The notes beneath the pieces were generated by a model, which saw only the letters and a list, made by a program, of their open reading frames with translations, made no database searches and was not told the origin of the DNA. Below, in pieces: positions 18,014 to 26,700 of a DNA stretch of 63,165 bases (the stretch's first letter is position 1; the number at the start of each line of letters is the position of its first letter). The translations under genes and the position numbers were made by a program. Origin of the DNA: an uncultured Faecalibacterium sp. (GTDB lineage: Bacteria; Bacillota; Clostridia; Oscillospirales; Ruminococcaceae); NCBI GenBank assembly GCA_934540955.1, contig CAKTCY010000003.1:1-63165 (forward strand), given 5' to 3'.

Positions 18014-18586
18014 TTATTTTGCCAGCAGGGAAAAAAATAGCGGCAGCATACCGTGTGCTGTCAGCACAAAGCAGCTCAGCTTCAGCAGCTTGCCAACAAA
18101 GCACGCGGGGATGTAACGGTGCAGCGGCATTTTTGCTGCGCCGCAGGCCAGACCGACAAGGTCGAACAGCGGCAGCGGCAGAAATGCAAAGAGCAGCACG
18201 GCCCAAGCGCCGTAGCTTGCCACCAGTGCCGCAAAGCGGTCTGCCCGGGCAGGCTCTGCTGCGGCCCGTGCGCCGGAGCGGCCGCACCAGTAGCTCACCT
18301 GCTCTCCGGCTGCCGCCCCGGCAGCACCGATCAGACAGCACAAAACCGGATCCAGAGCCATGGATGCACTGGCAGTGAACAGTGTGCTGCTGGCTGGCAG
18401 CAAAACGGTGGAATTTGCAGCCAGACAGGCTGCAAACAGCCCGCCGTAGCCCAGCAGAGCCAGCTGCTGTAGCTGCTGCCGGAATATCAGATACAGGGCA
18501 GAGATCCCCAGCGCAGCCAGAAGGGGCAGGGCCATACGCAGCAGCCGGCGCAGAGAGAAAGAGCCCTTTGCTTTCATCGTGTGCAT
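18014..18586 (-). CDS. VTT/DedA-like integral membrane protein
   Basis: A 190-aa protein starting MHTMKAKGSF, with GGAGGGAGGAGG just upstream. An internal ATG three codons on is possible. Five or so hydrophobic segments are present. The AANSTVLLPASSTLF segment, the GxxxGxxxxYWCGR loop and the FLPLPLFDLVGLACGAAKMPL segment match the SNARE-associated/VTT family (DedA-like), which includes lipid scramblases and flippases. It is co-transcribed with the Zn-ribbon kinase upstream. Within this locus it could help remodel the membrane, but it might equally be a passenger. Confidence 0.75.
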   Translation of the reverse strand: MHTMKAKGSFSLRRLLRMALPLLAALGISALYLIFRQQLQQLALLGYGGLFAACLAANSTVLLPASSTLFTASASMALDPVLCCLIGAAGAAAGEQVSYWCGRSGARAAAEPARADRFAALVASYGAWAVLLFAFLPLPLFDLVGLACGAAKMPLHRYIPACFVGKLLKLSCFVLTAHGMLPLFFSLLAK

Positions 18587-18604
18587 TTCCTCCTCCCTCC
18601 TGCA

Positions 18605-20161
18605 TCAGCCGCCGCACAGAGAGCTCAGGAGCCCCAGTGCAAAGATGCACAGAAAAATGATCTTCAGAATTTCCAGCACCAGAGCAAGGAGCCCCGCCAG
18701 TACGAGCACAGCCAGCGGTGCCAGCAGGATCATGCTCAGGCCGAACATCCAGTAGGGCCAGACAGAGGCTGCGCCGGGGTAACGCTTCCAGTAACGCGCG
18801 GCGATCAGGGCGCTGATAACGCAGCCCACGAGCCCTGTGATCAGCTGCATATCCGATGCGCCAAGTCCAAGAGGACCCGCCAGAGCCGGGCCGAAGAGTC
18901 CGGCGCCAAGGCTGCTGCACCCGGCCATCAGGAACAGAAAGAGCCATGGCGACCGCTGTACCCCGGACACGGTACCGGCAGCCGCAGGTGTGCCGCCGGA
19001 GGAGCCTGCCGGAGGCGACGGTGCGGCTGGGGCGCTCGGAAACATCTGCTTCATAACGTCGTCCAGCTCTTTCTGCGCACGGCACCACGGGCAGTCGGAA
19101 AGGCCTTTGGGATACAGGTGATGCTCATTTGCCCGGCACTTCACCATCTGCCCCTTGGCCTCATCCATGGAGAGATACATCCGATCCAGCGCCGCACACC
19201 ACTGTGCAGCACTGGGACGCAGCGCGAGCTTCTGCATGAAATCCGGGTAAGGACCGTAGAGAAATACCTTTCGGAACAGAGCCTGTATTTCCTGAGGCAG
19301 AATGGAAAAATCCGGCGCACCCACGGGGCGGGCCTTGCCGGGGATCGGCTTCACATAGATGCTGGCTCCCGCGAGAATGTCCATGTTCGCACCGGCCAGA
19401 GCTGCAGAGGAGCGGGTGGGGCTCAGGCTGCGCTTGGCAAAGGGATCATAGCCGTTCATCAGCAGCTTGAAGATCAGCACCGCCAGCGAGAAGCAGTCGG
19501 ATTCTTTTGTGAATTTGGCCTTGGGGCTGCTCAGGTCGCCCACCATCTGCAGCTCGGGGGCCAGTACCTCGGCGGTACCTACCATACAGGGAAAATGCTC
19601 CTGCGTATCCGGATCGTACACATCATAGGAGTCGCAGTCGATCATCACGACCAGATGGTTTCTGGGGTCTACCATCATGTTGGCCGGGTTCAGATCGCCC
19701 GCAACAATGCCGCTGCGGTGCAGCGAAGCGATGTTGACCGACAGGTTGTAGGCCACCTGTGTCATGGTGCGCCAGGTCCAGTGCGGGAACATCTGTGCAC
19801 GGGTGTCGTTGTAGACGCTGTTCAGCATATACCGGGTGTTGATCCGGGGCATAACGTAACCCACCAGCCGGCCCTGCTCAAGCAGGATATCCTGCGGCCA
19901 TGCAAAGCACCAGCTGCCCTGATAGCGCGGATCGAATTTCAGCTTCAGCATAGCCTCCAGCTTGCGCTTCTGGTAAGCACGATCATGGGGTGCCTTGACG
20001 TAGCGGTCCTCGTGGTAGAGCTTTGCAACAAGGGAACTGTCCCCCTGCAGGGTATAGATGCGTCCCTCGCCGCCGGAACCGCCGTTCAGCGGAGCGTCCA
20101 GATGGTAGTCCCGTTTCTGGCCGTGCAGGGTGCGGCCGCTGTAATCCGTGGTCAGTGCCAT
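18605..20161 (-). CDS. Protein kinase-like protein with Zn ribbon and C-terminal membrane segments
   Basis: A 518-aa protein starting MALTTDYSGRTL, with AGGAAGGA upstream. Kinase motifs are GGSGGEGRIY (27-36), Lys47 in VAKLYHED, IVAGDLNPANMMV near 150-162 and VMIDCDSYDV near 172. A ribbon C..EHH..CPWC is at about 345-370, then a Pro/Gly/Ala linker. About four hydrophobic segments follow (about 415-515), ending LSSLCGG. It is clearly paralogous to 15109-16344, with the membrane part fused instead of separate. It may anchor phospho-signalling at the membrane beside the secretion machinery. It is divergent from the 20364 gene across a 202-base promoter region. Confidence 0.82.
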   Translation of the reverse strand: MALTTDYSGRTLHGQKRDYHLDAPLNGGSGGEGRIYTLQGDSSLVAKLYHEDRYVKAPHDRAYQKRKLEAMLKLKFDPRYQGSWCFAWPQDILLEQGRLVGYVMPRINTRYMLNSVYNDTRAQMFPHWTWRTMTQVAYNLSVNIASLHRSGIVAGDLNPANMMVDPRNHLVVMIDCDSYDVYDPDTQEHFPCMVGTAEVLAPELQMVGDLSSPKAKFTKESDCFSLAVLIFKLLMNGYDPFAKRSLSPTRSSAALAGANMDILAGASIYVKPIPGKARPVGAPDFSILPQEIQALFRKVFLYGPYPDFMQKLALRPSAAQWCAALDRMYLSMDEAKGQMVKCRANEHHLYPKGLSDCPWCRAQKELDDVMKQMFPSAPAAPSPPAGSSGGTPAAAGTVSGVQRSPWLFLFLMAGCSSLGAGLFGPALAGPLGLGASDMQLITGLVGCVISALIAARYWKRYPGAASVWPYWMFGLSMILLAPLAVLVLAGLLALVLEILKIIFLCIFALGLLSSLCGG

Positions 20162-20194
20162 TTGGGATCCTTCCTCTCTTTTTGGATTCTGAAA

Positions 20195-20233
20195 ATACTA
20201 TCCCACCGCCTTTTGAGGCTTTCCGGAGGGGGA
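20195..20233 (-). promoter_or_regulatory. TCCCCCT element with TAGTAT -10 (locus-specific promoter type)
   Basis: On the minus strand TCCCCCT (20233-20227) is followed by TAGTAT (20200-20195). The gap is 26 bases rather than the 24 seen at the other four sites, so this is the least exact member. It lies about 35 bases upstream of the kinase start at 20161. Confidence 0.45.
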
Positions 20234-20282
20234 GATGTCTTTTTTCCAAAAAAACACGGCAAAATTTTGGCCAATCCTGTCA

Positions 20283-20311
20283 TTGGAACATCCTGACGGA
20301 AATGGTATAAT
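20283..20311 (+). promoter_or_regulatory. Sigma-A-type promoter for the 883-aa orphan gene
   Basis: TTGGAA (20283-20288) and TATAAT (20306-20311) are 17 bases apart, with TG just before the -10 (extended -10). It lies 53 bases upstream of the ATG at 20364. Confidence 0.7.
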
Positions 20312-20363
20312 GACTGCATTGAAAATTCTGTTTTGAAACCGCGCAGAAAAAGGAGGATGCGTT

Positions 20364-23015
20364 ATGGCCGGCTCCCCTGATATCACCGAAAACATGGACC
20401 GTCTGTTTGAACAGCTGAAGGAGGATCTGAGCAGCTATTACAGCCGGGAGGACTTTGAACGTGTGCTGGCACAGCTGGATCGTGTGCCGAAAGCTGTCCA
20501 AAGGTTCCGCATGAACGATCTGGAGCGTCTGTGCGAGGCACGCGGCCTTGATCAAAAGGGCATCAACGCGCAGAGGCTGGCGGAGGACCGCACACTGCTG
20601 AAAAGCATCCCTGACCGGGACGAGATCAAAACCGAGCTGCTGAATGCGTTTTACGATATGTATCTGCAGTTTCCCAGAGGCTCTGACTTCATGGAGCGTT
20701 TGGTCCGGCGGCTTGCACCGGAGTATAAGCAGGAGCCCGTTCGGGTCGTGATCCTGAAGAAGTTCCTCCTGGGCAGCAGCCCTTCCTTTAAGCGCTACCG
20801 CACGGCAATGCCGCTGGAATGGGCACAGAAGCATCTGACCCCGGCGGAGCAGAAGGAGCTGCGCAGCCTGCCGGAGGAAAAGAAGCGTGCTTTTTTGACG
20901 GACAGGATCACCGATGCGATTTTTGTGCAGCATTTGGCGGCAGCCGATGCCAAAAGGCTGAGTCCGGCAGAGACACTGCAGTTCATTGTCTGCCGTGTGA
21001 AGAATTACCGGACCCGGCTGGCTTTGGAGCAGCTGGAGCTTTCCCCGCAAACCCTGCAGCAGCTCGACGGCTTTCTGGCTCGCCGGCGTGTAGAGGCAAA
21101 GCCCTCCGTACTGGAGCGCGTGCAGCAGTGTGCCGAGGCGGCAGAGCAGAGCGGAGCTGCGGATACAGAAGCTGCACAGCAGCTTGCGGACAGCGTGGAG
21201 ACCGACCTTCGCAGGCAGCTGCGAACGATCCCCCGGGTAAGCCGAACGGGTGCAGCGGACAATATGGACACCATTTATGTGCAGGACAAAAAGGATGCCG
21301 AGTCGGCAAAGGCTGCGGATTCGGAGCTGCTGAGCCTGTGCAACGACCTCGCCTCGGCCAGCTTCCGGGGAAACGGAAGGACCCGTGTGGCGCTGTATCA
21401 TTTTGCGCTGATGTTCGGCATGACGTTTTCTCTGGACGGCAGCCGGGAGCGGGACCGGGATGTGGAGCGCAATCTCTTTCATGATTTTTACAGCAACGAG
21501 CTTCTGCAGGCATTGGACCCCGCACTCAGCCACGCAAAGACCATTGAACGGGAGCCCACCGGAGAAGGCATCAATTATAAAAGCTTTGTGGAGTGCATTT
21601 ATCTCTACTACCTGTCCCATACCGAGCTGGCTCTGACGCCCGGTGAACGGATCGATGCGGCAGAACGCCTGATCTCGGCCTGTATCCGCAAGGCCAACTC
21701 GCTGAAAAAGGAAAAAAAGCGCCCCCTCCGGCTGCCGTCTGCGGCGGAGGAAAGGACGCTGGTCTATAAGCAGGAGCTGTTCCGGGAGCTTCTGGAAAAA
21801 ACACCGGCTCAGCTGCCGACCTTTATCGCGAGAAATTATCTGGTCCTGTCGCCGGAGGCGGCGGGGCAGTACCGCATCATGATCGCCTCCGGTGAAAACA
21901 CGGCGCAGGAGCTGGCCGAGGAATATCTGGCCGGGCAGGATCAGGAGCGGGTCAGCCTCTTTGACGGAGATACGGAAGGCCTCGATCAGGATACGAACAG
22001 CTGCATTGCAGAGGAGCTGAACCTCAACAGTACGCCCTTCCGCTGGAAGCTGCGCAGCCAGCTGGAGCACACCTTTGCTGCCGACAAGGACTTTCTGCGC
22101 GTGGTCGCAGCGCTGGACGACCGCGTCCGCTCCAAAACGGGCCGGTACAATATCCATATGCGGCAGCTCATGGTCGAGCTGCTCCATGTACTGGCACGCG
22201 AGACGGCTCCGGACCGGCTCCTGCTCCAGCGCGAGCTCGAAAAGCATTTCTCCGGCGCGGTCAGGCAGCTCCTGAAATTTGAGCAGCAGAAAAACGGCAG
22301 CGACAGCGAGGACGCGCCAGATACCGGGACGGAGGCGGTCACCGTGCTCAATGCGTGGAAACGGCTGGTAGAGATCGGGTATGACATTCCCCGACTGAAG
22401 GTGCTGCGCTGCTCGCTTTCCGAAAAGCTCGGAGACAAGACGAAAGAGCAGCAGGAGGCCGAGATCAAAAGGCTGAGCTGTCAGCTGGAAAAAATGGGCT
22501 ATACCGTCCGGCTGCTCCGGACAAGCCGGGGCAAGGAGCTGCAGGGCTTTTCCCCTTATAAGAAAAATGCGGCCGGAAGTCGGGAAGCCGAGGACGCGCT
22601 TCTGGCAAAGCTGGACTGCCCGGTGCAGATTACATCTGCCTTCTATCTGGGCAGCCGGGAATATCGGGACCCGCAGCTGACATATTTCCTCCAGAAGGTC
22701 AGCAAGCAGTATATTGCCGATGCAGCTGCACTGGCCACCGACCTTTCCGGCATCCTGTCCCGCCGCCTGATGAAGCGGATCACCCGCAGTGAGCTGATGA
22801 TCCTGCACTTCAATTATTACATCGCCACCATTGATCCGGACACCATGGATACCTTCGCAAAGGTATATGAGGATTACGCCGGAAAGATCAGCCCGCTGCT
22901 GGAGCAGGCACGCTTCCAGCCCCTGAGCAGCAAGATCATTCTGGATATGTATCTGGTGTGCGAGCTCTATCTTTATCTGCTGGACACCACCCAGTATTTG
23001 TCGCCCGACCTTTGA
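20364..23015 (+). CDS. Large uncharacterised helical protein (883 aa)
   Basis: It starts MAGSPDITENMDRLF after AAAAAGGAGG. It is mostly alpha-helical, rich in Leu, Glu, Arg and Gln, with no signal peptide, membrane segment or P-loop. Recognisable stretches are FRMNDLERLCEARGLDQKG (a helix-turn-helix-like look near 50), LYHFALMFGMTFSLDG and LFHDFYSNELLQAL in the middle, and LSRRLMKRITRSELMILHF near the end. I cannot assign a family. It has its own sigma-A promoter and is followed by a PP2C and the kinase-nuclease protein. It may be a substrate, adaptor or scaffold of the kinase system. The absence of any known domain in such a long protein is itself notable. Confidence 0.7.
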   Translation: MAGSPDITENMDRLFEQLKEDLSSYYSREDFERVLAQLDRVPKAVQRFRMNDLERLCEARGLDQKGINAQRLAEDRTLLKSIPDRDEIKTELLNAFYDMYLQFPRGSDFMERLVRRLAPEYKQEPVRVVILKKFLLGSSPSFKRYRTAMPLEWAQKHLTPAEQKELRSLPEEKKRAFLTDRITDAIFVQHLAAADAKRLSPAETLQFIVCRVKNYRTRLALEQLELSPQTLQQLDGFLARRRVEAKPSVLERVQQCAEAAEQSGAADTEAAQQLADSVETDLRRQLRTIPRVSRTGAADNMDTIYVQDKKDAESAKAADSELLSLCNDLASASFRGNGRTRVALYHFALMFGMTFSLDGSRERDRDVERNLFHDFYSNELLQALDPALSHAKTIEREPTGEGINYKSFVECIYLYYLSHTELALTPGERIDAAERLISACIRKANSLKKEKKRPLRLPSAAEERTLVYKQELFRELLEKTPAQLPTFIARNYLVLSPEAAGQYRIMIASGENTAQELAEEYLAGQDQERVSLFDGDTEGLDQDTNSCIAEELNLNSTPFRWKLRSQLEHTFAADKDFLRVVAALDDRVRSKTGRYNIHMRQLMVELLHVLARETAPDRLLLQRELEKHFSGAVRQLLKFEQQKNGSDSEDAPDTGTEAVTVLNAWKRLVEIGYDIPRLKVLRCSLSEKLGDKTKEQQEAEIKRLSCQLEKMGYTVRLLRTSRGKELQGFSPYKKNAAGSREAEDALLAKLDCPVQITSAFYLGSREYRDPQLTYFLQKVSKQYIADAAALATDLSGILSRRLMKRITRSELMILHFNYYIATIDPDTMDTFAKVYEDYAGKISPLLEQARFQPLSSKIILDMYLVCELYLYLLDTTQYLSPDL

Positions 23016-23023
23016 GAGGTGCT

Positions 23024-23060
23024 TCCCCCTTCGCGTTTTTCTCCGGGCAGAGGGTAAGCT
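23024..23060 (+). promoter_or_regulatory. TCCCCCT element with TAAGCT -10 (locus-specific promoter type)
   Basis: TCCCCCT (23024-23030) is followed after 24 bases by TAAGCT (23055-23060), 33 bases upstream of the PP2C start at 23093. It begins 9 bases after the stop of the preceding gene. Confidence 0.5.
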
Positions 23061-23092
23061 TTTGTCAGGAAAAACAAGAGGAGGCACATACG

Positions 23093-23770
23093 ATGCAGAT
23101 CCATTCATTCAGCCAATGCGGAGCGTACCATCTGTCCCGCGGACAGGAAAATCAGGATCAGCTTTACAGCTGGGAGACAGCCGCTGAGGCAGTTCTTGTA
23201 CTTGCCGACGGAGCCTCCGGCTGCCGGAAAAGCAGAGAGGGGGCGCGGCTGGCCTGCGAGGCCGCCGGACAGATCCTGGCATGGGAGGGCGCCGATTTTT
23301 TCCGCTCCCCACCCCGGAGGCTGGCTTACCTTCTGACCGAACAGATCTTATATCAGATCGAACAAAACAAAGCCCCGGAGGAGCCGCTGCAGGATTACGG
23401 CAGCACGCTTGCCTTGGCGTTTCTGGAAAAGGCGACCGGGCACGCGGTTCTGGTCAACTTGGGTGACGGCGGCATTCTGCGCCTTGGCACGGAAAAAACG
23501 GTCTCCCTGCTGCCTCCCGGAGCTTATGGCGGCCGACCCTGCCTGACCACAACGATCGGAGCCGCCCGGGCGGTGGAGGTGCAGGAGACCCGGATCGGAT
23601 TGGGGGAAGGCATTCTGCTCTGCTCAGACGGCTTTCTGCGGGTGCTGCACCGAAAAAACGTTTCAGAGGCATGGAGAGCCCGGAATTGGGAGCAGCTGGA
23701 TCGGGCGCTGCGGAGGAGCACCCCGGCAGACGATTGCAGCTATATCACCCTGATACGAGACCGCCGATGA
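23093..23770 (+). CDS. PP2C-family phosphatase, short form (copy 3)
   Basis: A 225-aa protein starting MQIHSFSQCGAYH. ATG 23093 is chosen for GAGGAGG upstream. PP2C motifs are ENQDQLYS, VLADGASGC, NLGDGGILRL, LLCSDGFLRVL and the final DDCSYITLI. It is shorter than the other two phosphatases and is a bare catalytic domain. The next gene (30 bases on) encodes a kinase fused to a nuclease domain, so the pair forms a kinase/phosphatase switch. It probably controls the phosphorylation state of that large protein. Confidence 0.85.
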   Translation: MQIHSFSQCGAYHLSRGQENQDQLYSWETAAEAVLVLADGASGCRKSREGARLACEAAGQILAWEGADFFRSPPRRLAYLLTEQILYQIEQNKAPEEPLQDYGSTLALAFLEKATGHAVLVNLGDGGILRLGTEKTVSLLPPGAYGGRPCLTTTIGAARAVEVQETRIGLGEGILLCSDGFLRVLHRKNVSEAWRARNWEQLDRALRRSTPADDCSYITLIRDRR

Positions 23771-23799
23771 GCGCCGGTCTCAGAAGAAAGGAAGCTTTT

Positions 23800-26700
23800 A
23801 TGGGAGAGGATTATCGTGTATACCTGACAGGCAGCATCCTGCTGTCCCGAAGCCCGGACGGCCGTTCGCCGGATCGATATACCGTGCACTCGGTGGTAGG
23901 GACCGGAAGCTCCAGTATCTGCTACGAAGCCACCCGTGTTCGTCCGGACGGCAGGATCGAAACCGGAAAGCTAAAGGAGTTTTATCCCTGCGAGACAGAG
24001 GGCGAGTTCTATGCGCTGGAGCGGCTGCCCAATGGCCAGCTTATCCCCGGCTGCGGCACGGTGCGGACGTTTGAGGCGCTGTGCAGGAGCTACCGGAGGG
24101 CCTACGATCATTTATTGGAAGCAATGAAAGAGGACCCTCGGAACGAGGTTTTGAAAAGCTATATCCAGCAGGGGGAGTTCCTTTACGGCTGTCCGGTCGT
24201 TCGCCCGGCTGCCGATGCCGAGCATACCAAGCCTCTGGGAAGGCTCCTCAGCTCCATGACGGAGCTGAGGACTGCCGGAGCACCGGTTCGTCCAACCGTC
24301 TATTTCTGGTCACCGGGCTTTTCCGGCAAGAGCTTTGAGGCCTATCTGGACGAGCTGCGGGCAGCACCTACGCAGCGGCCGGAGAAAAAGCTGCACGAGA
24401 TCCTGTCTGTGATGGTTTCTCTGACCGACTGCATCAAGGCGCTGCACACCGCCGGGCTGCTGCATCTGGACATCAAGCCCTCCAATTTTATGCTGCTGTA
24501 TGACAGTGATCTCCGGGTCCGGCCGAACAGCATCTCCCTGTATGACATCAATACGCTGCGCCGTTACGATGCAAAAAGAGAAGAGCTGACGGTCGTCGGC
24601 ACAAAGGGCTATCACGCCCCGGAGAGCGTTAAAAATGACCTGTCTGATATTTATTCCATCGGCGCAACGCTCTTCCACGCCGTTGTTTTTTCCAAAAGCA
24701 TCCCGGATGGGCTGTATCAGGATCGCTTTTATTCCCGCATTCCCATGCTGGTCAAGGGGTCTGCACTGTTTGAGTCCGTCGTGAACTCGGACGCTGCCCT
24801 GCTCTCACGCATCTGCAGCATCCTGCAGAAATGCCTTGCGCCCTCCCCCTATAAACGTTACCCATGCTGCGATGACCTGAAGGCAGATCTGGAAGCGGCT
24901 GTCCGTCAGCTGGAGCTGCTGCTTGACCGGCAGCGGGAGCACCGGAATACCGGTCTGGCCGATCCCCGCATCGCCATCCAGAAGCTTTTGTATGAGCATC
25001 CGCTCTATCAGGGCGTCGATGAAGCATCACCGGAGCTGAACGTCCTGCTGCTGGGAGCCGGCTCCTCTTATGGACAGACCTTTATAGACTGCTGCCTGCA
25101 GGCCGGGCAGATGATCGGCACCAGCCTGAACCTTCTGGCAGTCTCGGACGATCCCGCTGCCAGCAAAAAAGCTTATCTGGACTTCCGCCCTGCCCTGCCG
25201 GAATTTGTCAATGTGGACGGCTCTCTGGACGGAAAGGAAGAAGCTGCATTTGCAACGCTGGATTTTCTTTCGCCGACCCAGCTGCTGCTGGAGCAGGACA
25301 GCACCCTTCGCCTGTGCAGCATCAACGGCAGTCTGGCAGAACAGATGGCAGCTGCCGCCCGGAGCAGCCGGAAGGAATACAGCTATATCCTTGTGGCACT
25401 GGAGGATGATGCGCTGAGCCAAAGCATTGCCCGGGCCATGCGGGAGGCCTTCTGTGGGAAATGCCCGGTGGCCTATACGCTCTCCGGAAAAGAAACGGAA
25501 GTCGACGAGACGGAAATGCTGTACCCGGTCTGGATCAATAAGCCGCTGGAGCTCTCCTCCATTGACAAGGCTCTGGCAGAAATGGCGTTTAACACCCACA
25601 TCTCATGGATGAGTATGCGGAACACCGATGTCGCCGCAGAGCGCAGCGCGCTTTTTTCCGGCAGGACCGCGCGGGAACGCTACAATTTTGCCTCGTCGAT
25701 CTCCTTCGTCCTCTCGATCCAGTACAAGCTGCGCAGCATCCACCTGCACTATGACAGCATGGAGGAAGGCGCACGGCGTTGCGCAGAGCTTCTGGAGCGC
25801 CGTCAGACTGACCCGGCCGCCCAGAAGCAATTTGACCAGCTGGTCGCCATGGAGCACCGCCGCTGGGTCATTGACCGTGCCGTGTGCGGCTGGAGGGCTC
25901 CGCGGACTGCGGACGGAACGCTGGAGCTGCAAAGCTGTGTTGCCCGCGGCTCCGTCAAGGATGAGGCAAACCTGACGCATCCCTGCATGGTGCGCAGCCG
26001 GGTCGGCGCCCCGCTGGAAACCGAAGCGTACCGGGCCGATCACCATGCCAAGTGGGACAACGGGCCGGTGGAGGCTTCGCTGGACGAGCTGGACCGAATG
26101 TCCATCGAGCTGCACCGCTGCTTCAAACAGAGCGCGGAGGAATTCTGCCGCAGCTCCTCTTACCAGACAGAGCTGGCGTTTCTCCGCGACCAGCTTCCGC
26201 CGGACGAAAACGAGGCGCTCCGGGCACTGGGGCAGTATGAGCTTGCGCTGAAGAATATCCTGCGCGGCAGCGAAAGCTACTCCCGTCAGTACGGGCGCTA
26301 TCAGGAGCAGCTGAAAAAGGCCGCTGCCCGGCTGCCCGAAGAGCGCAGTGCCCGGTTTATGGAGCGGCTGGCAGTTCTTCAAAAGCTGTTCTTCCCCGTG
26401 ATCGAAAGCAATCTGTACCGGGATTACAAGGCCAACGATAAGCTTCTGGTGGAGGCCATCCCCTTTATTCTGACCTACCGGTATGCGCATTCCATGGCCG
26501 CTGTACTGGAGGATGGCCGCCGTGAGGGCGGACGGAGCGAGGCGGTCTTTTCCAGTGTGGCAGCCGCTACCGTGCTGAACCCGGAGCGGCTCTGCTATTT
26601 CTACTGCTTCGACGAGGATTCAAGAGCGGACCTTCTGGACAAAAAGCTGCGCGCGGTGCTGAGCTATTTCCGCGGCAGCAAGACGCACTGCAGCATTCGG

